64,000 nt of DNA, from positions 496,001 to 560,000 of the forward strand of contig NZ_VUOH01000002.1 in assembly GCF_015390235.1 (NCBI RefSeq), in the 5' to 3' direction. Below are positions 35,364-45,130 of this stretch, in pieces; position 1 is the first letter of the stretch; each line of letters opens with the position of its first letter. Position numbers and translations under genes: made by a program. The stretch is from Quadrisphaera sp. INWT6. Its GTDB lineage: Bacteria > Actinomycetota > Actinomycetes > Actinomycetales > Quadrisphaeraceae. Below the pieces are notes generated by a model, which saw only the letters and a list, made by a program, of their open reading frames with translations, searched no databases and was not told where the DNA came from.

Positions 35364-35369
35364 ACAGTA
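35364..35369 (-). promoter_or_regulatory. -10 element of the divergent promoter region
   Basis: TACTGT on the minus strand lies six bases before the membrane-protein GTG at 35357. TAGGGA starts at 35368 on the plus strand, before the M13 gene, so two promoters may overlap back to back. Confidence 0.45.
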
Positions 35370-35382
35370 GGGAGGATGGGGC

Positions 35383-37428
35383 ATGGCCACCTCCCCGACG
35401 CAGCCCTCGACAGGGTCCGGTCTCGACCTCGCCCACGTCGACGCCGCCGTGCGCCCCCAGGACGACCTGTTCGGCCACGTCAACGGCTCCTGGCTCGCCG
35501 CGCACGAGATCCCGGCCGACCGCTCCTCCGACGGCGCCTTCCGGGCGCTGTTCGACGCCGCCGAGGAGCAGGTGCGCGCCATCGTCGAGGAGGCCGCCGC
35601 GAGCGCCCCGACCGCCACCACCGGCGAGGCCGCCGGCGGGTCCCTGGGCCAGGTGGGGCGCGCCTACCGGGCGTTCATGGACGTCGAGCGCGTGGAGGCC
35701 CTGGGGGCGTCACCGCTGGAGCCGCTGCTGGCCGAGGTCGCCGCCGTCGCCGACCGCTCGGCGCTGGCCGCCCTCGTGGGCCGCTACCAGCGCGAGGGCC
35801 TGGTGGCGCTGGTGGCGGCGTACGTCTCCCCCGACGCCAAGGACTCCTCCCGCTACGTCGTCTACGCCGAGCAGGCCGGGCTCGGCCTCCCGGACGAGGC
35901 GTACTACCGGCTCGACGAGCACGCCGAGGTGCGCGCGAAGTACGTCGAGCACCTCGACAGGCTGTGCGCGCTGGCGGGGCTGGAGCCCCTGGGAGCGACC
36001 GTCCTCGACCTCGAGACAGCGCTGGCCGGCGTCAGCTGGGACCGGGTCTCGCGCCGCGACGCGCACAAGACGTACACGCTCAAGACCTGGGCCGAGCTGG
36101 TGGCGAGCGCCCCCGGGCTCGACTGGGAGGCGTGGCGGGCGGCGCTGCTCGACCTCGACGTCGAGGGCGGGCAGCCGGCCAGCCGCCTGCCCGGCGTCAG
36201 CGCCGACGCGCTGGCCGAGGTGGTCGTGCGCCAGCCGTCGTTCGTGACCGGCGCCGCCGCGCTCGTGGCGGAGCGGCCCATGGAGCAGTGGAGGGCCTGG
36301 CTCTCGGTGCGCCTGGTGCGCGGCCTCGCCCCGTACCTCTCGTCCGACCTCGTCGAGGAGCAGTTCGACTTCTCCGGGCGCACGCTCTCGGGCACGCCGC
36401 AGCTGCGCGAGCGCTGGCGCCGCGGCGTCTCGTTCGTGGAGGGGACCCTCGGCGAGGCCGTGGGCCAGCTGTACGTGGAGCGGCACTTCCCGCCGCGCTC
36501 GAAGGTCCGCATGGTCGAGCTGGTCGAGAACCTCGTCGAGGCGTACCGGCAGTCGATCTCGACGCTGGACTGGATGAGCCCGGAGACCCGGGAGAAGGCC
36601 CTGGCCAAGCTCGCGGCCTTCACCCCCAAGATCGGCTACCCCGACCGCTGGAAGGACTACTCCTCCCTCGTGGTCGACGGCGAGGACCTCGTCGGCACCG
36701 TGCGGCGCACCGGGGAGTGGGAGACCGCCTTCGAGCTGGCCAAGATCGGGCAGCCGATCGACAGGTCGGAGTGGCTGATGACGCCCCAGACCGTCAACGC
36801 GTACTACCACCCGGTGATGAACGAGATCGTCTTCCCCGCGGCGATCCTGCAGCCGCCGTTCTTCGACGCCGACGCCGACGACGCCGCCAACTACGGCGGC
36901 ATCGGCGCGGTGATCGGCCACGAGATCGGCCACGGCTTCGACGACCAGGGCTCCAAGTACGACGGCTCCGGCAACCTCGTCGACTGGTGGACGCCGTCCG
37001 ACCGCGAGGAGTTCGAGCGCCGCGCGGCCGCGCTCGTCGCCCAGTACGCGGCGCTGTCGCCGCGCGAGGCACCGGACGCGCACGTCAACGGCGAGCTGAC
37101 CGTGGGCGAGAACATCGGCGACCTCGGCGGCCTGACCATCGCGCTCAAGGCCTACCGGATCGCGCTGGAGCAGGCGGGCCTGCAGGACGGGCCCGAGCTC
37201 GACGGGTTCACCGCCACCCAGCGCGTGCTCATCGGGTGGGCGCAGGTGTGGCGCACCAAGACCCGCGAGGCCGAGGTGCGCCGGCGGCTCGCCATCGACC
37301 CGCACTCCCCCGCCGACCTGCGCTGCAACGCCGTGGTCACCAACCTCGACGCCTTCCACGAGGCGTTCGGCGTGGTCGAGGGCGACGCCCTCTTCACCCC
37401 GCTCGAGCAGCGGGTGCGCATCTGGTGA
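35383..37428 (+). CDS. M13 family metallopeptidase (neprilysin-like)
   Basis: This 681-residue zinc peptidase of the neprilysin/PepO family hydrolyses small peptides. The substrate-binding NAYYHPVMNEIVFPAAILQ segment precedes the zinc motif HEIGHGFDDQGSKYD (HExxH), and GENIGDLGGL supplies the third ligand Glu. The N terminus, DDLFGHVNGSWL, is the usual M13 start. No signal peptide is visible, so it is likely cytoplasmic. GGAGGA lies six bases before ATG 35383. Its stop overlaps the start of the CofH-like gene (GTGA), making it the first gene of a three-gene operon. Confidence 0.94.
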   Translation: MATSPTQPSTGSGLDLAHVDAAVRPQDDLFGHVNGSWLAAHEIPADRSSDGAFRALFDAAEEQVRAIVEEAAASAPTATTGEAAGGSLGQVGRAYRAFMDVERVEALGASPLEPLLAEVAAVADRSALAALVGRYQREGLVALVAAYVSPDAKDSSRYVVYAEQAGLGLPDEAYYRLDEHAEVRAKYVEHLDRLCALAGLEPLGATVLDLETALAGVSWDRVSRRDAHKTYTLKTWAELVASAPGLDWEAWRAALLDLDVEGGQPASRLPGVSADALAEVVVRQPSFVTGAAALVAERPMEQWRAWLSVRLVRGLAPYLSSDLVEEQFDFSGRTLSGTPQLRERWRRGVSFVEGTLGEAVGQLYVERHFPPRSKVRMVELVENLVEAYRQSISTLDWMSPETREKALAKLAAFTPKIGYPDRWKDYSSLVVDGEDLVGTVRRTGEWETAFELAKIGQPIDRSEWLMTPQTVNAYYHPVMNEIVFPAAILQPPFFDADADDAANYGGIGAVIGHEIGHGFDDQGSKYDGSGNLVDWWTPSDREEFERRAAALVAQYAALSPREAPDAHVNGELTVGENIGDLGGLTIALKAYRIALEQAGLQDGPELDGFTATQRVLIGWAQVWRTKTREAEVRRRLAIDPHSPADLRCNAVVTNLDAFHEAFGVVEGDALFTPLEQRVRIW

Positions 37429-38592
37429 GCTCCCCCCACCAGCAGCTGCTCCACCTGCTCGCGCGCTACGGCCACGGCGGACCGCAGGACCCGGGGCTCG
37501 ACGACCGCGGGGTACCAGCAGCTGCTGGGCGCCGACGGTGACGACCTCGAGGCGCTGTGCGCCCTGGCCGACGCCGTCCGCGGGAACCAGCCGGGGGGTG
37601 GCGAGCTGACCTTCGTGGTCAACCGCAACCTCACGACGGCGGTGGTGGCCGGGCCTCCCGGCTCGCGCGAGGCCGAGCTGCGCGACGCCCTGGTCGACGA
37701 GGCGGTCGCGCTGGGCGCCACCGAGCTGTGCGTGCAGGGCCCGCTCCCGCCGTCGTCGTCAGGCACCCGGGGGCGCGACGACGGCTACCTCGACCTGGTG
37801 CGGGCGCTGCACGAGCGCGCCCCGCAGCTGCACCTGCACGCGTTCCGACCCACGGAGGTCGCCGACGCCGCGGCGCGCTCGGGACGCACGCCGCGGGAGT
37901 GGCTCACCGCCGCCCGCGAGGCCGGGCTGGGCTCGGTCCCGGGCACAGGCGCGCGAGTGCTCAACGACGCGCTCCGTCCGGCGCTCGCACCGCCCGGCCA
38001 GCCCGACCTCACCTCGCAGGAGTGGGTCGACCTCGTCAGCACCGCCCACGAGGTGGGCCTGCCATCGACGGCCACGCTCGTCTACGGCCACCTGGAGACG
38101 CCGGCGCAGCAGGTGGCGCACCTGCGGCGGCTGCAGGAGGTGCAGCGGCGCACGGCGGGCTTCACCGAGCTCATCCTCATGCCGTGGGTGCCGGCGCTGA
38201 CCGCTCCCCTGCCCGACCCGCTGCCGGCTGGCCTGCCGCGCAGCGCGCCCGGTCCCGCGGCGCGTGAGACGCGGGCGCTGCACGCCGTGGCGCGCCTGCT
38301 GATGGCCGCTGGCGGGGCGGGGAGCGTGCCGCACGTGCAGGTGGCCTGGACCAAGCTCGGCGGCGGCACGACCCCGCTGGTCGAGCAGGTGCTGCGCGGC
38401 GGCGCCGACGACCTCGGCGGTCTGCTCCTCGACGGCGCCCTGCGCCCCGACGCCGGCGCCGAGGCGGGCCTGCAGCTGGTGGCCGCCGACGTCGTCGCCG
38501 TGGCGTCGCGCCTGGGGCGGACACCGCGGCAGCGGACCACGACGTACGCCGACGTCCCCCCGGAGCGCCGCCTCCCCCTCCCCCTCCCGTGA
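37425..38592 (+). CDS. CofH-like protein lacking the radical-SAM cysteine motif (apparent 1-bp frameshift)
   Basis: About 388 residues after correction. The C-terminal two thirds closely follow CofH, the second subunit of FO synthase for coenzyme F420: LHLHAFRPTEV, REWLTAAREAGLGSVPGTGA, AHEVGLPSTATLVYGHLETP and VAWTKLGGG. Where CofH has the CxxxCxxC iron-sulfur motif after VVNRN, this protein reads NLTTAVVAGPPGSREAEL, without cysteines and about 15 residues shorter. It should not carry out radical chemistry. One extra base in GGGG at 37509-37512 breaks the frame near residue 29. GTG 37425 overlaps the M13 stop, and the monooxygenase start overlaps its own stop. It is a pseudoenzyme or a decaying copy. 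Confidence 0.75.
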
Positions 38593-38630
38593 TCATGGGA
38601 TCCACGCACACTCCTGACCGTGATCATGGG
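38588..38630. repeat. Two copies of CGTGATCATGGG, 31 bp apart, at the monooxygenase start
   Basis: Copies lie at 38588-38599 and 38619-38630, and a third at 41964-41975. Each contains the palindrome TGATCA, rare in such GC-rich DNA. The first copy includes the GTG and ATG start codons of the monooxygenase gene. They may be paired operator sites. Confidence 0.6.
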
Positions 38631-40124
38631 CTTCCCGAACACCTCAGCGTCGACGTCGCCGTCATCGGCGCCGGGGTCGCCGGCCTGGCCGCGGCCATCA
38701 AGCTGCGCCGCCGCGCCCGGGAGACCTTCGTGGTGCTGGAGCGGGGCGACGACGTCGGCGGCACCTGGCGCGACAACACCTACCCCGGTGTCGCCTGCGA
38801 CGTGCCCGCACCGCTGTACGCCTACACGTTCCGCCCGCAGCCGGCCTGGACCCACCGCTACGCCCGCGGCGCCCAGGTGCAGGACTACCTGCGGACCAGC
38901 GCCCGCGAGGAGGGCCTGGAGCCCCACCTGCGGCTGCGCACCGACGTCCTCGACGCCACGTGGGACGACGACGCCGGGCGCTGGCGCGTCACCGCCGCGA
39001 CCCCCGACGGCGAGCTGCGGGTGACCGCGCGGGTGCTGGTCACCGCCGTCGGGCGCCTCGCCGAGCCGCGGGACCCCGACGTCGCGGGGCTCGACGGCTT
39101 CGACGGGCCCGTCGTCCACACCGCCCGCTGGGACCACGACCTCGACCTGAGGGGCCTGCGCGTCGGCGTCGTCGGGACGGGCGCGTCGGCGGTGCAGGTG
39201 GTGCCGCAGCTGGCGGGGGTCGCGGAGCAGGTGGTGGTGTTCCAGCGGAGCGCGCCCTGGGTGGTCCCCCGTCGTGACGCCGAGGTGCCGCCCGCGGAGC
39301 GCTCCGCGCTGGAGCGCGACCCGGCCGCCGTCGTCGCGCTGCGCAGCGAGCTGCTCGCCGAGCTCGACAGCGGCATCGCCGCCCGGCGTCGTGAGAGGCC
39401 CGCGCTCGACGCGCTGCGCGCCCGGGCGCTGGCGCACCTCGCCTCGCAGGTGCCCGAGGGTCCGCTGCGCCGCGCGCTGACCCCCGCCTACGAGGTGGGG
39501 TGCAAGCGCGTCCTCCTCTCCGACGACTTCTACCCCGCGCTGCTGCGCGACGACGTGGCGCTGGAGCCGACCGCCCTCGACCGCCTGGAGGGGCCCCGCG
39601 GGCGCACGGCGGTCGCGCGGTCCGGGCAGCGGCACGGGCTCGACGCCCTGGTGCTGGCCACGGGCTTCACCACCACGCGCCCGCCGATCGCCGAGCGGCT
39701 CCACGGCCGTGGTGGCCGCTCGCTGGCGCAGCGCTGGGCCGGAGGCATGGGGGCGTACGCGTCGACGGCGGTGCCGGGCTTCCCCGCCCTGTTCCTGCTC
39801 GGCGGGCCGCACGCGGTGCTGGGGCACTCCTCGGCGGTCGACCTCCTGGAGGCGCAGGTCGACCACGTGCTGGGAGCGCTCGACCACCTGGCTCGCGCCG
39901 GAGCGGGGGCCGCGCCGCTGGAGGTCAGCGACGACGCCGAGGCGGCGTACCTGCGTGACGTCGACGCGATGGCCGCGGGCACCGTCTGGGAGGACGGCGG
40001 CTGCACCAGCTGGTACCGCGACGACCGCAACGGACGCCTGGCGCTGCTGTGGCCGGCGTCGGTGGCGGAGTTCCGGGCCCGCAACGCCTCGTTCGACCCC
40101 GCCCCCTACGGCGCCGCCAGCTGA
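38589..40124 (+). CDS. Flavin-containing monooxygenase, Baeyer-Villiger type
   Basis: This 511-residue class B flavoprotein monooxygenase has an FAD site VAVIGAGVAGLAAAI near residue 25, GGTWRDNTYPGVACDVP, the type I Baeyer-Villiger fingerprint FDGPVVHTARWD (FxGxxxHxxxWD), a NADPH site VGVVGTGASAVQVVPQ, and LVLATGF near the end. It would insert oxygen into a ketone or oxidise N or S atoms; the substrate is unknown. GTG 38589 overlaps the stop of the CofH-like gene, so it is translationally coupled; ATG 38595 is an alternative. It is convergent with cofG, leaving only four bases between stops. Confidence 0.92.
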   Translation: MIMGSTHTPDRDHGLPEHLSVDVAVIGAGVAGLAAAIKLRRRARETFVVLERGDDVGGTWRDNTYPGVACDVPAPLYAYTFRPQPAWTHRYARGAQVQDYLRTSAREEGLEPHLRLRTDVLDATWDDDAGRWRVTAATPDGELRVTARVLVTAVGRLAEPRDPDVAGLDGFDGPVVHTARWDHDLDLRGLRVGVVGTGASAVQVVPQLAGVAEQVVVFQRSAPWVVPRRDAEVPPAERSALERDPAAVVALRSELLAELDSGIAARRRERPALDALRARALAHLASQVPEGPLRRALTPAYEVGCKRVLLSDDFYPALLRDDVALEPTALDRLEGPRGRTAVARSGQRHGLDALVLATGFTTTRPPIAERLHGRGGRSLAQRWAGGMGAYASTAVPGFPALFLLGGPHAVLGHSSAVDLLEAQVDHVLGALDHLARAGAGAAPLEVSDDAEAAYLRDVDAMAAGTVWEDGGCTSWYRDDRNGRLALLWPASVAEFRARNASFDPAPYGAAS

Positions 40125-40128
40125 CCCC

Positions 40129-41433
40129 TCAGGCGGCGGGACGGCGCGGGGCCGCGCCCACCGGGCGGCGACCCTGCACGGCGAGCCCGTCGGGGCCCAT
40201 CAGCGCGGTGACCGCGGGCGCGACCTCCGGGTCGAGCCAGGTGGCGGCGTCGAGGGCGTGCTCGGGCTGCAGCGCCAGGCGCTCGCGCAGCTCGAACCCC
40301 GACGCCGCGGACCACCGGGCGAGGTCGTCGAGGTGCGGCCACGGGCGCTCGGGGTTGACGTGGTCGGGGGTGAGGGGGCTGACGCCGCCCCAGTCGTCCA
40401 CCCCGGCGCGCAGCAGCAGCGCCAGCTCCGTCCCGTCGTCGTCGGTGGCGGAGAGGTTCGGCGGCGCCTGGATGCGCAGGCCCGGCCCCAGCAGCAGCCG
40501 CGAGACGGCGAGCGCGGCGGCGTACTCCTGCAGCGCGAGGTCCGGCTCGCCCCGCATCGCGGTGCGGGGCTTGGCGCGGAAGTTCTGCACGATCACCTCG
40601 CGGACGTGCCCGTGGCGGCGCGCGGTGTCCGCGAGCGCCAGCAGCGAGTCGACCCTGTCGGCCGGGGTCTCCCCGATGCCGAGCAGCACGCCGGTGGTGA
40701 AGGGGACGACGGCGGCGCCGGCGTCCTCCAGCACCTGCAGCCTGACGGCGGGGTCCTTGTCCGGGCTGCCGAAGTGCGCCGCGCCCCGGCGCTCGAAGAG
40801 CTCGCGGCTGGTGGTCTCGAGCATCATGCCCATCGACGCCGCGACCGGGCGGAGGTCGGCCAGCTCGTCGGCCGTCATCACGCCGGGGTTGAGGTGCGGG
40901 AGCATCCCCGTCTCCTCGCGCACCCGCACGGCCAGGTGGCGCACGTAGGCGAGCGTGGAGGCGAAGCCGTGGGCGTCCAGCCACTGCTGCGCCTCCGGCC
41001 AGCGGGCCTCGGGCCGGTCGCCGAGGGTGAAGAGCGCCTCCTTGCACTCCAGCGCCGCGCCGTCGCGGGTCAGGGCGAGCACCTCGTCCTCGGTCATGAA
41101 CGGGGCGCGGCCGGCGCGCGCGAGCTGGAGCGGGGTGTCGACGAAGGTGCAGTAGTGGCACCGGTCGCGGCACAGCGTGGTGATCGGGACGAACACCTTG
41201 CGCGAGTACGTCACCACGCCGGGCCGCCCCGCGGCGGCCAGGCCGGCGTCGCGCACCGCCGAGGCGAGGCGCAGCAGCCTGTCGAGGGGGTCGCCGTCGC
41301 GCAGGCCGCGGGCCGCGAGCAGCGCCTCGGCCTGGTCGGGCTCGAGGTGCTCCCCTGCCTCAGCGGTGCGCAGCGCGGCCTCGACGGCGCGCTCGCTCGG
41401 CGGCAGCGTCGGAGCGGGGAGGGTGGTGCTCAC
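40129..41433 (-). CDS. cofG: CofG, 7,8-didemethyl-8-hydroxy-5-deazariboflavin synthase subunit
   Basis: CofG is the first half of FO synthase, a radical-SAM enzyme making the deazaflavin core of coenzyme F420. The 434-residue protein has the intact [12 protein letters not shown] cluster motif (CxxxCxxC), then [57 protein letters not shown], and [21 protein letters not shown] near the C terminus. It is separate from CofH rather than fused as in FbiC. The only CofH-like gene in this window has no cysteine motif, so a functional CofH must lie elsewhere. GTG 41433 fits TAGCCT six bases upstream. Confidence 0.95.
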   Translation of the reverse strand: MSTTLPAPTLPPSERAVEAALRTAEAGEHLEPDQAEALLAARGLRDGDPLDRLLRLASAVRDAGLAAAGRPGVVTYSRKVFVPITTLCRDRCHYCTFVDTPLQLARAGRAPFMTEDEVLALTRDGAALECKEALFTLGDRPEARWPEAQQWLDAHGFASTLAYVRHLAVRVREETGMLPHLNPGVMTADELADLRPVAASMGMMLETTSRELFERRGAAHFGSPDKDPAVRLQVLEDAGAAVVPFTTGVLLGIGETPADRVDSLLALADTARRHGHVREVIVQNFRAKPRTAMRGEPDLALQEYAAALAVSRLLLGPGLRIQAPPNLSATDDDGTELALLLRAGVDDWGGVSPLTPDHVNPERPWPHLDDLARWSAASGFELRERLALQPEHALDAATWLDPEVAPAVTALMGPDGLAVQGRRPVGAAPRRPAA

Positions 41434-41439
41434 CTCATG

Positions 41440-41445
41440 AGGCTA
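41440..41445 (-). promoter_or_regulatory. -10 element for cofG
   Basis: TAGCCT on the minus strand ends six bases before the cofG GTG; a leaderless transcript is inferred. Confidence 0.45.
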
Positions 41446-41460
41446 GGTCGGCCGCGCGCG

Positions 41461-41913
41461 TCACCCCCGCGCGGGGACCTCCTGGAGGATCCACGCGTTG
41501 CTGTCCGGGTCGGTGAAGAAGGCGAACCGGCCCCAGGCCATCTCGTCGACCCCGGTGCACTCGACGCCGCGCGCCAGGAGGTCGGCTCGGGCGGCGTCGA
41601 CGTCGGGCACGACAGCCTGCAGCCCCTTCTGGTCTCCCGGGCGCAGCGGCGTGATGCCCGTGCCGAAGGCGATGGAGCAGCCGGAGCCGGGCGGGGTCAC
41701 CTGGACGAAGCGGAGCTCGTCGCTGACGCGGACGTCGTGGTCGCACCCCCAGCCGAGCACCTCGGCGTAGAAGCGCTTGGCGGCGTCGACGTCGGAGACG
41801 CCGACCATGACCAGCTCGAGGCTGGTGCGCAGGGTGCTGGTGGCCGGGGTCTCCATCGGGTCACCCGAGACGAGGGTGGACCGGGGGGCCGTCTGGACGT
41901 CGTCGTCGCTCAT
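41461..41913 (-). CDS. VOC (glyoxalase/bleomycin-resistance fold) family protein
   Basis: This 150-residue single-domain VOC protein has two beta-alpha-beta-beta-beta halves: LELVMVGVSDVDAAKRFYAEVLGW with DELRFVQVTPPGSGCSIAFG, then LQAVVPDVDAARADLLARGVEC with GRFAFFTDPDSNAWILQE, ending in the usual metal-site Glu. Relatives include glyoxalase-like and antibiotic-binding proteins; the ligand here is unknown. ATG 41913 is preceded immediately by GGAGGC, rather close for a Shine-Dalgarno sequence, so ATG 41856 (METPATSTL) or GTG 41931 remain possible. Confidence 0.85.
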   Translation of the reverse strand: MSDDDVQTAPRSTLVSGDPMETPATSTLRTSLELVMVGVSDVDAAKRFYAEVLGWGCDHDVRVSDELRFVQVTPPGSGCSIAFGTGITPLRPGDQKGLQAVVPDVDAARADLLARGVECTGVDEMAWGRFAFFTDPDSNAWILQEVPARG

Positions 41914-41963
41914 GCCTCCGCAGCGTGGCACCGCCCACCGACACCCCGGAACCCCTCACCCCT

Positions 41964-42004
41964 CGTGATCATGGGCGTCCGCCACCCCGGGGTGGCGGAC
42001 GCCC
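41964..42004. repeat. CGTGATCATGGG element fused to a 32-bp perfect palindrome
   Basis: The 12-mer at 41964-41975 runs into a perfect palindrome at 41973-42004 (GGGCGTCCGCCACCCC and its reverse complement). The palindrome lies about 30 bases downstream of the add stop and upstream of the VOC gene, so it may be the add-operon terminator. Confidence 0.8.
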
Positions 42005-42034
42005 ACTGGCACCACGGTCGGAGGGGGGGTGGGG

Positions 42035-43108
42035 TCAGTCGGCCCAGCCGGGGAGCACGACGTGCTCCAGCAGCGCCATGCGCTCGTCCTGCGGCACGAA
42101 GGCGGCGTCGAGGGAGTCGAGGGTGACCTGGCGGAAGTCGTCCCAGCCCCAGCCCGCCTCCTCGGCGAGCAGCACCATCTCGTCGGTGAGGGTGGTGCCG
42201 GTCCAGAGCCGGTCGTCGCTCGACAGCGTGATGGTGAAGCCCAGGTCGCGCAGCGCCGTGACCTGGTGCTGCGCGATGGACTCCGAGGTGCCCGTCTGGG
42301 TGTTGGAGCGCGGGCAGACCTCGAGCGGCACCTGGCGGTCGCGCACGTAGGCGGCCGTGCGCCCGAAGCGGGGCAGGGCGCTGCCGTCGGCGCCGACGGT
42401 GACGTCCTCGAGGATGCGCACGCCGTGGCCGAGGCGCGCCGCCCCGAGCCCGAGCGCCTGCGCCACCGACTCGGGCCCGACGGCCTCGCCGGCGTGCACG
42501 GTGAAGGGGAACAGCTCCTCGCGCAGCAGCGTGAAGGCCTCCGCGTGGTCGGTGGCGGGGAAGCCGATCTCCGGGCCGGCGATGTCGAAGCCGACCACCC
42601 CGGCGTCGCGCCGCGACAGCGCGGCCCGGGCGGCCTCGAGCGACCTGTCGGCCTGGCGCATCGCGCACACGATCGCGCCCACGCGGATCGGTCGGCCCGC
42701 GTCGGCGGACTCCGCCGCCCCCGCGTGCAGCCCGGCCAGCACGGCGTCGACGACCTCCTCGATGCTCAGGCCACCCGCCGTCGACAGCTCGGGGGCGAAC
42801 CGGCTCTCCACGAGCACCACGCCGTCGGCGGCGAGGTCGAGGACGCTCTCGCGCGCCACCCGCTCCAGCGCGTGCGGGGTCTGCAGCACGGCGCCGGTGT
42901 GCGAGAACGGCTCCAGGAAGCTGACCAGGGAGCCGGAGTCGGCCTGGCGCTGCACCCAGGCGGCGAGGGCCTCGGGCGTGCTCTCGGGCAGCTCGTGGCC
43001 GATCTCGTCGGCCAGCTCCAGCAGGGTCGAGGCGCGCATGCCGCCGTCGAGGTGGTCGTGCAGCACGACCTTCGGGGCCCGGGCCAGGCGCTCACGCAGC
43101 TCAGTCAT
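42035..43108 (-). CDS. add: Adenosine deaminase
   Basis: This 357-residue zinc enzyme deaminates (deoxy)adenosine to (deoxy)inosine, feeding the purine phosphorylase. Motifs are KVVLHDHLDGG with both zinc His residues, VGFDIAGPEIGFP, FTVHAGEAVGPESV with a zinc His and catalytic Glu, RLGHGVRI, PLEVCPRSNTQTG and TLSSDDRLWTGTTLTDE. The last reads SSDD where many homologues have NTDD. It lies downstream of deoA by 49 bases on the same strand. The add-deoA-cdd order is the same as in mycobacteria. Confidence 0.95.
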   Translation of the reverse strand: MTELRERLARAPKVVLHDHLDGGMRASTLLELADEIGHELPESTPEALAAWVQRQADSGSLVSFLEPFSHTGAVLQTPHALERVARESVLDLAADGVVLVESRFAPELSTAGGLSIEEVVDAVLAGLHAGAAESADAGRPIRVGAIVCAMRQADRSLEAARAALSRRDAGVVGFDIAGPEIGFPATDHAEAFTLLREELFPFTVHAGEAVGPESVAQALGLGAARLGHGVRILEDVTVGADGSALPRFGRTAAYVRDRQVPLEVCPRSNTQTGTSESIAQHQVTALRDLGFTITLSSDDRLWTGTTLTDEMVLLAEEAGWGWDDFRQVTLDSLDAAFVPQDERMALLEHVVLPGWAD

Positions 43109-43157
43109 GGCGCCAGGCTAGGCCGGGCCCCCGACGGGGCCCGGCCCAGGTGGCGGC

Positions 43158-44468
<1,311 letters not shown>

Positions 44469-44500
44469 CCGCTCACCCTGCCACTGGGGACCCCGCCGTT

Positions 44501-44695
44501 CGCAGCCAGGCGCTCGGCTGCTGTTCCCGACCCCCACCGGACCGCATCCAGGCGCTCGGCTGCGGTTCCCGACCCCACCGGACCGCAGCCAGGCGCTCGG
44601 CTGCGGTTCCCGACCCCCACCGGACCGCATCCAGGCGCTCGGCTGCGGTTCCCGACCCCCACCGGACCGCATCCAGGCGCTCGGCTGCGGTTCCG
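44501..44695. repeat. Near-palindromic 41-42 bp repeat, cluster C (five units)
   Basis: Units start at 44501, 44543, 44584, 44626 and 44668. Each carries CCGCAGCC or CCGCATCC, the centre AGGCGCTC and GGCTGCGG, followed by a similar 14-base linker TTCCCGACCCCCAC. It fills most of the 233 bases between cdd and deoA, inside an apparent operon. Confidence 0.92.
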
Positions 44696-44701
44696 AGGGC
44701 G

Positions 44702-45121
44702 TCAGCCGCGCTCGAGCTCCTCGGGGCCGAAGCCCTGCGGCAGCACCTCGGCCATGGTCAGGACGCCCTCCGGCGTCGAGACCAGCAGCGAGCGCCCGCC
44801 GTGCTCGTAGAGCAGCTGCCGGCAGCGTCCGCACGGCATGATCTGCCGCGCGTCGTCGCCGCCGACGCACGCGAACGCCACCAGGCGCCCGCCGCCGCCG
44901 GACACCAGCGACGACACCAGGCCGCACTCGGCGCACAGCGTCACGCCGTACCCGGCGTTCTCGACGTTGCAGCCGGTGACCACGCGCCCGTCGTCGACGA
45001 GCGCGGCGGCGCCCACGTGGAAGTTCGAGTACGGGGCGTACGCCCGCTGCTGCACCTCGCGGGCAGCGGCCAGCAGGCCGTCCCAGTCGACGTCGTGCCC
45101 GGCCACCTGCTCAGAGCTCAT
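44702..45121 (-). CDS. cdd: Cytidine deaminase
   Basis: This 139-residue zinc enzyme converts (deoxy)cytidine to (deoxy)uridine. It shows AYAPYSNFHVGAAAL, VVTGCNVENAGYGVTLCAECGLV (the CAE zinc/catalytic motif) and the second zinc site MPCGRCRQLLYEHGG. ATG 45121 is nine bases downstream of the second permease gene, so it belongs to the importer operon. Its uridine product can be used by DeoA-type or other phosphorylases. Confidence 0.95.
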   Translation of the reverse strand: MSSEQVAGHDVDWDGLLAAAREVQQRAYAPYSNFHVGAAALVDDGRVVTGCNVENAGYGVTLCAECGLVSSLVSGGGGRLVAFACVGGDDARQIMPCGRCRQLLYEHGGRSLLVSTPEGVLTMAEVLPQGFGPEELERG

Positions 45122-45130
45122 CGGGGGTCC

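Noticed and set aside
44501-44695. Regular repeats resembling a CRISPR array
   Set aside because: The roughly 14-base linkers between cores are almost identical to one another, too short for spacers, the core is itself palindromic, and no cas gene is present.
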